From Candidatus Fonsibacter ubiquis (GTDB taxonomy: Bacteria; Pseudomonadota; Alphaproteobacteria; Pelagibacterales; Pelagibacteraceae), in contig NZ_CP024034.1 in NCBI RefSeq assembly GCF_002688585.1, forward strand, positions 425,501 through 489,500: a stretch of DNA of 64,000 bases. Direction: 5' to 3'. The notes under the pieces are model-generated. The model did no database searches. It was not told the origin of the DNA and worked only from the letters and a program-made list of their open reading frames with translations. Shown one piece after another: positions 18,348-27,426 of this stretch. Every line of letters begins with the position of its first letter. The first letter of the stretch is position 1. The translations under genes and the position numbers were made by a program.

Positions 18348-19256
18348 ATGTTAAAGTTAATTAGTTTTTATAAATTTGTTAAAATTTTAAATCCTATAGA
18401 TAATAAATTAATTTTTAAAAAATTTCTTATCGATAATAAATTAAAAGGTAGTATTATTTTTTCTTTTGAAGGAATTAATGGCAGTATTGCGGGTAAACAA
18501 TCAAATATTGAAATATTAAGTAATTTTTTAAAAAAGAAATTTTTATTTGATGAGTTCGATAATATAAATGAATGTGATGTTGATTTTATCCCATTTAAAA
18601 AAGCAAAAATTAAAATAAAAAAAGAAGTAGTCCCATTAAATGAATTATTTAACGATAATAAATATAAATTTCAGAATAGGGTTGAACCAGAAGATTGGAA
18701 CAAATTAATATTGTCAAATGATGTAACGGTTGTTGATGTAAGAAAATCCTTTGAAAGTGAAATAGGTACTTTTGAAAAAGCAATCAATCCAAAAATTAAT
18801 GATTTTAGAAAATTCCCTGAATATTTTGAAAAACTTTCAAGTGATAAAGATAAAAAAATTGCAATGTTTTGCACAGGTGGAATTCGTTGTGAAAAAGCAG
18901 CAAGTTATTTATTTAAAAGAGGGTTTAAAAATGTTTACCAACTTAAAGGTGGAATTTTAAATTATCTAAATAAAATTCCTTCAAAAAAATCTTTATGGAA
19001 TGGGGAATGCTTCGTTTTTGATGAAAGAATTACTGTAGTTAATAATTCAAAGATAGGAAATTATCTTATGTGCGCTGGTTGTAGAACGCCAATAAGCAAA
19101 AAAGATATTCAATCACCCAAATATGAAAAAGATGTAAGCTGCCCAAAGTGTTTTGATAAATTAACAGAAAAGCAAAAGTATAGATTTAGAATGAGAGCTT
19201 CACAAAAGTTAAATGGTAAATTAAAAACAAATTTATTGCATAGAGCATCAGTATGA
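18348..19256 (+). CDS. trhO: tRNA uridine(34) hydroxylase TrhO (rhodanese family)
   Basis: 302 aa. TrhO uses O2 to make 5-hydroxyuridine at tRNA position 34. An N-terminal acylphosphatase-like domain with FEGINGSIAG (residues 40-49) precedes a rhodanese domain with VVDVRKSFE and the catalytic Cys175 in FCTGGIRCEKA (second Cys181). A C-terminal Cys-rich segment (CAGCRTP, CPKC) is present as in family members. The stop overlaps the next gene by 4 nt. Confidence 0.92.
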   Translation: MLKLISFYKFVKILNPIDNKLIFKKFLIDNKLKGSIIFSFEGINGSIAGKQSNIEILSNFLKKKFLFDEFDNINECDVDFIPFKKAKIKIKKEVVPLNELFNDNKYKFQNRVEPEDWNKLILSNDVTVVDVRKSFESEIGTFEKAINPKINDFRKFPEYFEKLSSDKDKKIAMFCTGGIRCEKAASYLFKRGFKNVYQLKGGILNYLNKIPSKKSLWNGECFVFDERITVVNNSKIGNYLMCAGCRTPISKKDIQSPKYEKDVSCPKCFDKLTEKQKYRFRMRASQKLNGKLKTNLLHRASV

Positions 19257-19732
19257 TTAAACAAGTACCAAACGTTAAATTTGTAATTCGACCTGAAAAA
19301 GAGTTTCTTACAATAACTTCAGATGATGTTTTTAAAGGTAAGAATATTGTCCTATTCGCTCTTCCTGGGGCTTTCACACCAACTTGCAATGATTATCATC
19401 TACCAGGTTATGAATTAAATTATGATGAACTAAAAAAATTAGGTGTAGATGAAATTTATTGTTTAAGTGCTAATGATCCATTTGTAATGAAAGCCTGGGC
19501 AAAAAATTTAGATCTTAAAAAAGTTAAAATGTTACCAGATGCTAATTTAGAATTTACCAAAGCCATGGGAATGCTTACAGATCGATCAGCATCTGGTATG
19601 GGGCAGCGTTCTAAAAGATATTCAATTTATATTAAAAATAAAGTCATTGAAAAAATGTTTGTCGATGAGGATGGTAAATTTGATGTAAGTGATTCAAATA
19701 CTATGATTAGTTTTTTAAAATCCCTTAAATAA
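19253..19732 (+). CDS. Peroxiredoxin, Prx5/AhpE-like (redoxin family)
   Basis: 159 aa. It reduces peroxides through a peroxidatic Cys45 in PGAFTPTC, the Prx5 signature, with a conserved Arg near RSKRYSIYIKN. No glutaredoxin domain is fused; the donor may be glutathione or glutaredoxin, as for other alphaproteobacterial Prx5 proteins. It overlaps trhO by 4 nt and is followed immediately by the next ATG, so it belongs to the same transcript. The cytosolic location follows from lack of a signal peptide. Confidence 0.9.
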   Translation: MIKQVPNVKFVIRPEKEFLTITSDDVFKGKNIVLFALPGAFTPTCNDYHLPGYELNYDELKKLGVDEIYCLSANDPFVMKAWAKNLDLKKVKMLPDANLEFTKAMGMLTDRSASGMGQRSKRYSIYIKNKVIEKMFVDEDGKFDVSDSNTMISFLKSLK

Positions 19733-20029
19733 ATGAAAAAAGGTCTTCGACCTATCACACGATCTGCAAATCCTGAACCAGAAGATAAAAATTCAATTTC
19801 TTGGATTATTTGGGCTGCTTGGGCTGATCGAATTACCTTTGAAGATATAAAAGAAACAACTGGCCGCTCTGAATCAGAAGTTATTAAAATAATGAGAAGA
19901 AATTTGAGTGAGAGTTCATTTAGATTGTGGAGAAAGAGGACACATAATCAAAGTATTAAACATAGAAAAAAATTTGAGAACTCCAGAAAACAACTAAAAC
20001 AAAGAATTTACTTTTCTGATGATGATTAA
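19733..20029 (+). CDS. TIGR03643/DUF2805 family protein
   Basis: 98 aa, of unknown function. It resembles the small conserved bacterial family recognised by SWIIWAAWADRITFEDI, then TGRSESEVIKIMRRNL and SSFRLWRKR. The central part looks like a helix-turn-helix, with a basic C-terminal tail (HRKKFENSRKQLKQR) that could bind nucleic acid. The ATG follows the peroxiredoxin stop with no gap. A link to the redox gene is only positional. Confidence 0.75.
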   Translation: MKKGLRPITRSANPEPEDKNSISWIIWAAWADRITFEDIKETTGRSESEVIKIMRRNLSESSFRLWRKRTHNQSIKHRKKFENSRKQLKQRIYFSDDD

Positions 20030-20083
20030 AATCTCGACATTTTAGTTGAATAAATACAATTCTAGTTTAGATAGTCACTCTTC

Positions 20084-21904
20084 ATGGCGACAGATATAAA
20101 AAAAATCCGCAACATCGCAATTATTGCGCACGTCGATCACGGCAAAACAACTCTTTTAGATAAATTATTAAGAGACTCAGGAACCTTGAAAGCTTCTGAA
20201 ATGTCACAAGAGCGCGTGATGGATTCTAATGAAATTGAAAAAGAAAGAGGTATTACAATTCTTGCAAAAAATACGTCCTTAACTTGGAATGGTTATCAAA
20301 TAAATATCATTGATACGCCTGGTCACGCTGATTTTGGTGGTGAAGTAGAACGGGGCCTTTCTATGGTGGATTCAGTTTTGTTACTTGTTGATGCGGTGGA
20401 TGGACCGATGCCACAAACCAGATTTGTAACATCTAAAGCTCTAAAACTTGGACTACGTCCTATTGTAGTAATTAATAAAGTAGACAGGGATGGAGCAAGA
20501 CCCGATTGGGCATTAGATCAAACTTTTGATTTATTTGATAAATTAGGAGCTAGCTCAGAGCAATTAGATTTTCCAATTGTTTATACATCAGCAATTCAAG
20601 GTTGGGCAGCAAAAGAGCCAAAAAAGGCTGATCACAATATGAGCGTTTTATTTCAATGTATTGTTGATAACGTTCCACATCCAAAAGTTGATCTTGATGG
20701 ACCTTTTAGAATGCAAGTAAGTGCTTTAGATTATTCAAGTTATGTAGGTGTTATTGGAGTTGGTAGAATTCAAAGAGGAACTGTTAAATTGAATGACAAT
20801 GTTTCAATTATTAATAAAGAGGGAAAAATAAAAAATGGAAAAATTTTACAAATTTTGGGATTTCTAGGTTTAGCAAGGGTTGAAAAACAAGAAGCATCTG
20901 CTGGAGAAATAATAATGTTCTCTGGTATTGATGGGGTTAAAATTTCAGATACAGTTTGCGATCCAAAACAAGTTGAGGCGTTGCCACCACTTGTTGTTGA
21001 TGAGCCAACAATTAGCATGACTTTCCAAGTCAATACATCTCCCTTTGCAGGCAAAGAAGGTAAGTATGTAACCACAAGAAATATTAAAGATAGACTAGAT
21101 AAAGAACTTATTCACAATGTTGCGCTACGAGTTTCAGAAACTGAAAGTCCGGATAAATATAGAGTGTCTGGAAGAGGGGAACTTCATTTATCAATTTTAA
21201 TAGAGAATATGAGAAGAGAGGGCTATGAACTTGCAATTTCTAGACCCGAGGTGATTATTAAAAAAGTTGATGGGCAAGATCAGGAACCTTTTGAAGCTTT
21301 AACTATTGATATTGAAGAGCAGCATCAAGGTAAGATCATGGAAAAACTTGGTGAAAGAAAAGGAGATTTAAAAAATATGGTCTCTGATAGTAGGGGTAGA
21401 GTTAGACTAGATTATATTATTCCAACAAGAGGTTTGATTGGTTTTCGTTCTGACTTTTTATCAACTACTTCAGGAACAGGTCTAATGTACCACTCCTTCG
21501 ATCATTATGGTCCAAAAATTAATCAGGCATTAGGTGAGAGAAATAATGGAGTTCTGATTTCAAAAGATCAAGGCAAAGCTGTAACTTATGCAATATTTCA
21601 TCTTCAAGATCGTGGCCGTTTTTTTATATCCCATGGCGATGAAGTTTATGGAGGTCAGGTTATTGGAATACATAATAGAGACAATGACTTAGTAGTTAAT
21701 CCATTAATTGGAAAAAAAGTATCAAATGTAAGATCTGTTACTGCTGATGAAGCATTAGTTATTATACCTCCTATTAAAACAACTTTAGAATATTCTCTGC
21801 AGTTTATTAATGATGATGAACTTGTTGAAGTAACACCAAAATCAATTCGAATAAGAAAAAAATTCTTACTTGAACACGAACGAAAAAGAGCTCAAAAATC
21901 ATAA
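20084..21904 (+). CDS. typA: Translational GTPase TypA/BipA
   Basis: 606 aa, full length. The ribosome-associated GTPase assists 50S assembly and stress growth. G1 AHVDHGKT is at residues 15-22, G2 with KERGITI, G3 DTPGHADF, and G4 NKVD; EF-G-like domains III and V and the BipA-specific C-terminal domain follow ([11 protein letters not shown], then IRIRKKFL near the end). The 54-nt upstream gap contains TCGACA ... TACAAT with a short 15-nt spacer, a weak promoter candidate. It lies 6 nt before the pirin gene. Confidence 0.96.
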   Translation: MATDIKKIRNIAIIAHVDHGKTTLLDKLLRDSGTLKASEMSQERVMDSNEIEKERGITILAKNTSLTWNGYQINIIDTPGHADFGGEVERGLSMVDSVLLLVDAVDGPMPQTRFVTSKALKLGLRPIVVINKVDRDGARPDWALDQTFDLFDKLGASSEQLDFPIVYTSAIQGWAAKEPKKADHNMSVLFQCIVDNVPHPKVDLDGPFRMQVSALDYSSYVGVIGVGRIQRGTVKLNDNVSIINKEGKIKNGKILQILGFLGLARVEKQEASAGEIIMFSGIDGVKISDTVCDPKQVEALPPLVVDEPTISMTFQVNTSPFAGKEGKYVTTRNIKDRLDKELIHNVALRVSETESPDKYRVSGRGELHLSILIENMRREGYELAISRPEVIIKKVDGQDQEPFEALTIDIEEQHQGKIMEKLGERKGDLKNMVSDSRGRVRLDYIIPTRGLIGFRSDFLSTTSGTGLMYHSFDHYGPKINQALGERNNGVLISKDQGKAVTYAIFHLQDRGRFFISHGDEVYGGQVIGIHNRDNDLVVNPLIGKKVSNVRSVTADEALVIIPPIKTTLEYSLQFINDDELVEVTPKSIRIRKKFLLEHERKRAQKS

Positions 21905-21910
21905 AAAATA

Positions 21911-22612
21911 ATGATTAATATTGTTAAGTACAAGGATCTAGGCGGAGCTGACCATGGATGGTTAAAGGCAAAACATCATTTTAGTTTTGCATCATATTAT
22001 AACCCTAAACGAATGAGTTTTGGCTCAATTCGAGTAATTAATGACGATATTATTAAGGCCAAAAAAGGTTTTGATCCTCACCAACATAACGATATGGAAA
22101 TTATTACTTATGTTAGATCTGGCGCAATAACTCATACAGATAATCAAGGTAATAAAGGCAGAACAGTAGCTGGCGATATTCAAGTTATGAGCGCAGGCAC
22201 AGGCGTTATTCATTCAGAATATAATTTAGAGGATCAAGAAACAAATATTTATCAAATTTGGATTATTCCAAATAAAACTAGCGTTAAACCAAGATGGGAA
22301 GCAAAAGAATTTCCAAAAGATCCTGTTAAAAATAATCTTAATCTTCTTATTTCTGGATTTGGAAAAAATTATAAAGATGGAACATTAGGAATTTATCAAG
22401 ACGCTTATATTTCTGGTGGGAAAATAAATAAAGGTACCGAAGTTAATTATAATATTAAACATCAGGTATATTTATTATGTTCGTATGGAAAAATTTTTAT
22501 AAATGATAAAATTTTGGAAAAGGGGGATGCTGCTGAAATTACAAATATTAAAGAATTTAAAATAAAAGCAAATGATAATTCTGAAGTATTAGTAATTGAT
22601 GCTCCAAAATAA
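21911..22612 (+). CDS. Pirin family bicupin
   Basis: 233 aa, two cupin barrels, close to the YhhW type that can act as a quercetin dioxygenase. The metal site is intact: His57 and His59 in FDPHQHNDMEI, His101 and Glu103 in TGVIHSEYN. The biological substrate is unknown, and some pirins regulate other proteins. It is 6 nt after typA and convergent with the small multidrug-resistance gene. Confidence 0.88.
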   Translation: MINIVKYKDLGGADHGWLKAKHHFSFASYYNPKRMSFGSIRVINDDIIKAKKGFDPHQHNDMEIITYVRSGAITHTDNQGNKGRTVAGDIQVMSAGTGVIHSEYNLEDQETNIYQIWIIPNKTSVKPRWEAKEFPKDPVKNNLNLLISGFGKNYKDGTLGIYQDAYISGGKINKGTEVNYNIKHQVYLLCSYGKIFINDKILEKGDAAEITNIKEFKIKANDNSEVLVIDAPK

Positions 22613-22616
22613 AAAA

Positions 22617-22940
22617 TTAAGCAACTTTAAGAAATATAACGCCAAGAATTATTAAAGATACTCCAATCCATCTTAAGAGAATTGATGGATCATTAAAAAA
22701 TAAAACGCCAATAATAAAAGTTCCAGTAGCTCCAATACCAGTCCAAACTGCGTATGCAGTGCCAATAGATATTCCCTTAAGAGAAAGCCATAATAAAATA
22801 CCGCTAATTGCCATTGAAATAACAGCAATAATTGGTCCTAGTATTTTATAGGAAGGTATCGCTGAAAGCTTTAATCCAAGCGGCCATCCAATTTCAAAAA
22901 GTCCAGCAGCAATTAGATAAAACCAGTGAGTTGTAGTCAT
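22617..22940 (-). CDS. Small multidrug resistance transporter, SugE/Gdx-like
   Basis: 107 aa, four transmembrane helices, SMR family. The essential proton-coupling Glu16 lies in AAGLFEIGWPLGLK; the Gly-Trp-Pro after it resembles the SugE/Gdx (guanidinium exporter) branch more than EmrE. The later segments GTAYAVWTGIGA and GVILFLK-type end (LIILGVIFLKVA) fit. Just 45 nt separate the start from the tRNA-Ser fragment, and no guanidine riboswitch fold is evident there. Substrate is inferred only. Confidence 0.88.
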   Translation of the reverse strand: MTTTHWFYLIAAGLFEIGWPLGLKLSAIPSYKILGPIIAVISMAISGILLWLSLKGISIGTAYAVWTGIGATGTFIIGVLFFNDPSILLRWIGVSLIILGVIFLKVA

Positions 22941-22985
22941 ATATCAAAGCAGATATATCCTTATTTATAAAAATTATCAAAATTA

Positions 22986-23010
22986 GGAGAGGTGGCCGAG
23001 ATGGCTGAAG
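22986..23010 (+). pseudogene. 5' fragment of tRNA-Ser
   Basis: These 25 nt match the first 25 nt of the intact tRNA-Ser at 24203-24227 exactly (acceptor strand plus most of the D arm), then diverge at once into AT-rich DNA. No anticodon or T arm follows, so this cannot make a tRNA. It is in the same orientation as the intact gene 1,217 nt away and is the left edge of an inserted or duplicated segment. Confidence 0.9.
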
Positions 23011-23089
23011 TAATTTTCTTTTGATAATTATTTATTTGATTATTTTATTGTATAATAATGTAATTCACTGAAAGTAAAAATAAATATAA

Positions 23090-24052
23090 TTAATTTAAAA
23101 CCCAATTCTCAAAAGAGGTATATTTATTTTTAAGAAACTTGTTAGTATATAATGATTTGAAATTATAATCATTACTAATTAATAGATTAAGTTGCCATAA
23201 CTTATTAAATATAAAGTGAGGTATAATTTTTTTGAAAAAAAAAATTTTTTTTAAAAAAATTTCTATAATTAAAAAATAAAATTTGTTTTCGAGTATATAC
23301 TTACTCTTATTTTTATACTTAATTTTAAAAGTATCTAATAATTCATAAAAAGTTCTAGTATGTGTTGAACAAATAATTGTCGTAATTTTTTTTATTTTTT
23401 TTTTATTTGTTAATAAATAAATTATTTTAGCCAAATCTTTTACATAGATAAGAGATATTTTTCCTGGAAATTTTATCTTTGAAAAAAAATTATTTTTTTT
23501 AACATTTATTTTAAATACTGAAAAAAGACCCTTTTTTATTGTGTTTTTGCCAAATACCGCACTTATTCTTAAAATAACTAATTTTATATTTGATTTATTA
23601 AACTTTTTTTTAAGATAACATTCAGTTTCTAATTTTTTTTGACCATAAATGTGATTTGGTTCTAGAGTAATGTCATTTTCTGTACTATAAGATTTATAAC
23701 TAAATTTTTTTTTACATAAATTATCCATTGTTGCAATAGAACTTGCGTAGATAAATTTTTTAATTTTTTTGAGATTTAAACATTCAATTAAGTTTTTAGT
23801 ACCAATAGTATTTATATCATGATTTTTGAGTGAAGTATCAACATTTGATGCTAAATGAATGACAGTATGAATTTTCTTTTTTTTTAATTTTCTTAATGTT
23901 TTTTCTCTCATTAAGTTTCCAATAACAATATGATACTTTTTTAGATTAATCTTTTTATTTTTTTTTTTAAGTAATAAAATAATTTTTTTTGTCTTAAGAA
24001 TATCTAATAATTCTTTTCCAATGAAACCATCTCCACCTGTAATTAAGATCAT
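23090..24052 (-). CDS. NAD(P)-dependent epimerase/dehydratase (extended SDR)
   Basis: 320 aa. The nucleotide-binding motif GGDGFIG is at residues 6-12 and the catalytic YxxxK is Tyr136/Lys140 in HIYGQKK, with IYASS before it. It is an extended SDR of the nucleotide-sugar epimerase/dehydratase type; substrate unknown. Base composition is extreme: 23221-23280 has 3 G/C in 60, and the protein is crowded with Lys, Ile, Phe and Asn, more so than its neighbours. Position inside the tRNA-Ser repeat suggests it arrived by transfer, perhaps for surface polysaccharide. Confidence 0.8.
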   Translation of the reverse strand: MILITGGDGFIGKELLDILKTKKIILLLKKKNKKINLKKYHIVIGNLMREKTLRKLKKKKIHTVIHLASNVDTSLKNHDINTIGTKNLIECLNLKKIKKFIYASSIATMDNLCKKKFSYKSYSTENDITLEPNHIYGQKKLETECYLKKKFNKSNIKLVILRISAVFGKNTIKKGLFSVFKINVKKNNFFSKIKFPGKISLIYVKDLAKIIYLLTNKKKIKKITTIICSTHTRTFYELLDTFKIKYKNKSKYILENKFYFLIIEIFLKKIFFFKKIIPHFIFNKLWQLNLLISNDYNFKSLYTNKFLKNKYTSFENWVLN

Positions 24053-24137
24053 TATAAACTATTTTTTAAATTATAATAAATTCGATTTTTTAATTTAATA
24101 TAAAATTAAAGAAAATATAGTAAATGTAAATTTAATG

Positions 24138-24166
24138 TTGACATATGATCATTTTCTTTAAATTAT
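24138..24166 (+). promoter_or_regulatory. Possible promoter for tRNA-Ser
   Basis: A perfect TTGACA at 24138-24143, 17 nt, then AATTAT at 24161-24166. Transcription would begin about 30 nt before the tRNA. TATTAT at 24185-24190 is an alternative -10 closer to the gene. It lies inside the inserted segment. Confidence 0.35.
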
Positions 24167-24202
24167 CTTTTATGTACCATTATATATTATTAAATTTAGA
24201 TT

Positions 24203-24297
24203 GGAGAGGTGGCCGAGATGGCTGAAGGCGGCGGTTTGCTAAACCGTTATACGATTGAAAAGTCGTATCGAGGGTTCGAATCCCTCTCTCTCCGCCA
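24203..24297 (+). tRNA. tRNA-Ser (anticodon GCT)
   Basis: 95 nt with encoded CCA. The acceptor stem GGAGAGG pairs with TCTCTCC (one G-U), discriminator G. The anticodon loop TTGCTAA gives GCT, decoding AGC/AGU. A long variable arm (TTATACGATTGAAAAGTCGTAT) is typical of class II tRNAs, and the T arm has GGTTCGAATCC. The membrane-protein gene begins 5 nt after the CCA. Confidence 0.97.
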
Positions 24298-24302
24298 AAA
24301 AT

Positions 24303-25046
24303 ATGAATGATAATCTTAGTATAAATGAAATAATTACAAAATCATTCTCTTACACGTTCAGCGATATAAAAAAAAAATTTAGTGAAAGTTTTTTTACAGT
24401 ATTACTACTTACAATAATTTTTAATGGGCTGTATTTTTTAGTATTAAAAAATATTGCAACGAAATTTACGTTTCTTATTTTTTTTTCATTAATGGGCCTT
24501 GTTATAAGTACAATTGCTTATAAAACACATAGAGAAATCTTGGTAAATCAAACTATATATAATCCATTATTAAAAATATTTGATTATACGAATTTAAGAT
24601 ATTTTTTTTATAGTGCTTTAATTTTTTCTTTTGCACTAAGTCCTGTTTTTCTAAAATATTACTTAGACGTAAATAATATCAGTCAATTTTTTGGTATTGA
24701 TAGTAGATTTGTAGTGTTATTACTAATTCCAACAATTTACTTAACATTTAAAATAATTCTCGTTCTGCCTAAAATATCGTTAAATCAAACGACTAATATT
24801 TTTAACGGAAAAGAATTTAATAATTATTCAGGAAAATTATTTTTAATATTTTTAATTATCACTGCAGCTTTTATTTTGCCAACCTATTTAGTTTTTGCAA
24901 TACAAATTTATTTTGTAGAGAACTCCCAGGAATTTTATAAATTTATAAAGCCTTTTTTTGATTTTATATCTTTTTTTATTTCGTATTTGAATTACACAGT
25001 AGTCTTTGCAGCTATATCTTATTCTTATAAAAAAAATAATAATTAA
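24303..25046 (+). CDS. Hypothetical integral membrane protein
   Basis: 247 aa from the ATG at 24303; reading further upstream would run into the tRNA. Not recognised. About six hydrophobic segments are seen (for example FTVLLLTIIFNGLYFLVL and FLIFLIITAAFILPTYLVF), preceded by a cytosolic-looking N-terminus with IITKSFSYTFSDIKKKF. That opening resembles small DUF-type membrane proteins whose start reads as a short amphipathic helix; no catalytic motif is evident. It is convergent with slt (adjacent stops). Confidence 0.75.
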   Translation: MNDNLSINEIITKSFSYTFSDIKKKFSESFFTVLLLTIIFNGLYFLVLKNIATKFTFLIFFSLMGLVISTIAYKTHREILVNQTIYNPLLKIFDYTNLRYFFYSALIFSFALSPVFLKYYLDVNNISQFFGIDSRFVVLLLIPTIYLTFKIILVLPKISLNQTTNIFNGKEFNNYSGKLFLIFLIITAAFILPTYLVFAIQIYFVENSQEFYKFIKPFFDFISFFISYLNYTVVFAAISYSYKKNNN

Positions 25047-27365
25047 TTATCGGTATAAAATTTTTTCAATTTTATTTGTTGCGTTGTTAGGATCTTTTAA
25101 ATATTCATAGACATTTATATTTTCACTTACTCTTTGTACATAATTTCTTGTCTCGTGAAATGGTATAAGTTCAATAAAATCAATGGCATCAATTTGTTTT
25201 CTTCTGGGATCTCCAAATGTTTTAATCCATTTTTCCACACGGTTAGGACCTGCGTTATAGGCTGCAAAAGCTAGATAGTGTGAGCCAAAAAGATCATCTA
25301 AATCTGAAATATAATAAGAACCTAACGCTAAATTATAATCTTTATCTCTAGTTAATTTTTCCCTCGAAAAATCAATATTTGTTACTTTACTTAGTAATCT
25401 TGCGGTTGCTGGCATTATTTGCATTAAACCCTTTGCACCAACTCTTGAGGTTGCGGAGGTGTCAAACTCACTTTCTTGTCTTATTAAAGCTAAAATTACA
25501 GAGCTATCTAGTATTTTTTGATCTTTAATTTGTTGAGGAACTTCAATTCTTGGATAGCTAATTTCTAAAAAATTTAAATTTTTGTATGAAGCGTTTTTTG
25601 CAATTTGAATTGCAAAATCATATCTTTCAATCTCTTGAGCCAAAACTCCAGCCATTGAGATTTCCTCAGCAGTTTTGTTCTGATCAACATCGCCGAGATG
25701 TCTTAATATATCCTTTGTATATTTAGTTCTATTAAGTTCCTTTAATACAACGACGGATTTAGCAAGCGGATTATTTTTTTTAAATTCTTCATACTTTTCT
25801 TCGCTGAATTTGAAACTATTATTTATTAAGAATTTCTTTTCATCTATTTCTTTATGGGACAATTGACCGTAAAAAGTTGTTCCGTATTGTGAGCCGGTTT
25901 TAAACCAAGTATTTGCTTGGTTTGTTTGTCCTAATTTTTTGTAAGTTTTTCCAATCCAAAATGCTGCTCGCGCTTTAGAGATCGGATAAGAAACTGCTGC
26001 ATTCATTCTTAAAAAATGGCCTAAGGCTAAATCTGGTTGATTCATAAAGCTTAAGGCTAACCAACCAAGATGCCATTCAATTTCAGCATAATCAGACCCA
26101 TCTTTTAATCTATGGTCTTTAAGAATTTCATATGCTGTTTTAAATTCTTTATCTTGAATTTTATCTCTAGCAATCGATAGTCTTTCTTTTGCTAGGTATT
26201 GATTTCTTTCCAATGAGTCTGAAGCACTTAGATTTATTAGTGTTAACGCCTCATCAAATCTTGATTTTTTCCTTCGCCATTTAATTCTATCGTAAATTAA
26301 ACCTGGATCTTCTTTTAAATATTGAGGTACTTGCGCAATTAAATTATCAGCTGATCTTTTAGTAAATAATGCAGCTCTTGCATTATATAGTTTTTGATAG
26401 TCAGCATTTAAGTATTCAATTGTATCTCTTAAATCTTGATATTTTGCTTCATATGCAAAATAATCCGCTCTTAATACATAATCTTGCTGTGTTAAAAATT
26501 TTTTAAAAATTTTTGAAAAATATCTTAGGTCATTTTTACTTAATTCAGCATCTTTGAAGCCATCTTTTACTAAGTTTTTAGCTTTTTCAGATTGATTATT
26601 TTCTAAAAATGCCTCCGCTAATCGCAATCTTCCAAAGCCGCTTAAAGGGGGGTTATTGTTAAAATATTCAATAATTGAAGAGGGTGAATTATTATCAAAA
26701 TTAATTTTATGCTCGGCTAAATATTTTATACGATTAATTCTTGGCCAATCTTTATTATTTTTTATGAATATAAAATACTCATTAAAACTAGCTCCGCTCT
26801 GTGGATCTATCAAGTACATCCAATTTACAAGGTTATAAATTGTTTTGTCTTGCATCTTTTGGGCATCTGATAAGGCCAGTTTCCATTGCTTACGGTCTAC
26901 GTAATCAAAGACAACTTTTGAAATTTCAAAATCTCTATTATTAAGTGTTTTTGTTTCTAAAGGACCTTTGTGTTCAGGAGAAAAACTCTTAAAATCTTGT
27001 GGCTTTATTTTTGGAACAATTTCTTTTGCCTCATCATTTTTTTTAATTTCTTTTGTCTCTTTTGATTTTACAATTTCTTTTTCTGCAGTTTTTTTTTGTT
27101 TAGGCTCTTTAATATCTTTTTTAATTTCTTTTTTTTGATTTAATTCCTCTTCTTTAGGAAGATCATTTTTAGGTGTTATAGCTACTTGATCTTTTTTTTT
27201 ATTCTTTGTTATATTATCAAACATCTTCGATGTTTTTGATGAAGAAACTGATTTATCTATAAATTTTTCTGGTTTTAATTTTGGAGGAATATTTTTTGCA
27301 TAAGCTGGAAAAGTTAAACCTATCAGCAAAAATAAATTAATAATTATAACAAATCTAAAGTTCAT
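25047..27365 (-). CDS. slt: Soluble lytic murein transglycosylase
   Basis: 772 aa, periplasmic. A signal peptide (residues 1-23, ending in AYA) is followed by a Lys/Glu-rich low-complexity stretch to about residue 135, then a long alpha-helical superhelix of TPR-like repeats, then a GH23 SLT domain. Catalytic Glu631 is in RQESEFDTSA, with GAKGLMQIMPATA and AAYNAGPNRV. It cleaves peptidoglycan glycan strands to anhydromuropeptides. The Lys/Glu-rich insert is longer than in E. coli Slt70 and resembles a wall-spanning linker. Divergent from dapA. Confidence 0.93.
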   Translation of the reverse strand: MNFRFVIIINLFLLIGLTFPAYAKNIPPKLKPEKFIDKSVSSSKTSKMFDNITKNKKKDQVAITPKNDLPKEEELNQKKEIKKDIKEPKQKKTAEKEIVKSKETKEIKKNDEAKEIVPKIKPQDFKSFSPEHKGPLETKTLNNRDFEISKVVFDYVDRKQWKLALSDAQKMQDKTIYNLVNWMYLIDPQSGASFNEYFIFIKNNKDWPRINRIKYLAEHKINFDNNSPSSIIEYFNNNPPLSGFGRLRLAEAFLENNQSEKAKNLVKDGFKDAELSKNDLRYFSKIFKKFLTQQDYVLRADYFAYEAKYQDLRDTIEYLNADYQKLYNARAALFTKRSADNLIAQVPQYLKEDPGLIYDRIKWRRKKSRFDEALTLINLSASDSLERNQYLAKERLSIARDKIQDKEFKTAYEILKDHRLKDGSDYAEIEWHLGWLALSFMNQPDLALGHFLRMNAAVSYPISKARAAFWIGKTYKKLGQTNQANTWFKTGSQYGTTFYGQLSHKEIDEKKFLINNSFKFSEEKYEEFKKNNPLAKSVVVLKELNRTKYTKDILRHLGDVDQNKTAEEISMAGVLAQEIERYDFAIQIAKNASYKNLNFLEISYPRIEVPQQIKDQKILDSSVILALIRQESEFDTSATSRVGAKGLMQIMPATARLLSKVTNIDFSREKLTRDKDYNLALGSYYISDLDDLFGSHYLAFAAYNAGPNRVEKWIKTFGDPRRKQIDAIDFIELIPFHETRNYVQRVSENINVYEYLKDPNNATNKIEKILYR

Positions 27366-27392
27366 TTAATTTTATTATTTTAAAAATAGTGT

Positions 27393-27398
27393 ATTATA
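27393..27398 (-). promoter_or_regulatory. -10 box of slt promoter
   Basis: The minus strand reads TATAAT here, 27 nt before the slt ATG; the -35 region is not clear. The leader has no Shine-Dalgarno-like AGGAG. This is in the 61-nt divergent gap shared with dapA. Confidence 0.4.
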
Positions 27399-27426
27399 AA
27401 AACGAATTTTTATAGATATTTATATA

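Larger units (their letters stand above)
22986..24227 (+). other. Insertion-like segment between tRNA-Ser fragment and tRNA-Ser
   Basis: The segment is bounded by 25-nt perfect direct repeats of the tRNA-Ser 5' end. It carries one minus-strand epimerase gene, and no integrase, transposase or inverted repeat is visible. The right repeat belongs to the intact tRNA. If it is an insertion, the element supplied a replacement 5' end and promoter (TTGACA at 24138) for the tRNA, which is unusual because most tRNA-targeting elements duplicate the 3' end. A broken tandem tRNA duplication would look similar. Confidence 0.55.

Noticed and set aside
22941-22985. Guanidine riboswitch before the SugE/Gdx-like gene
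   Set aside because: The 45-nt leader lacks the paired ACGR hairpins of the mini-ykkC type and is too short for the other classes.
24255-24302. Upstream extension of the membrane protein into tRNA-Ser
   Set aside because: The extra 16 codons read through the tRNA 3' half; the ATG at 24303 is the natural start.
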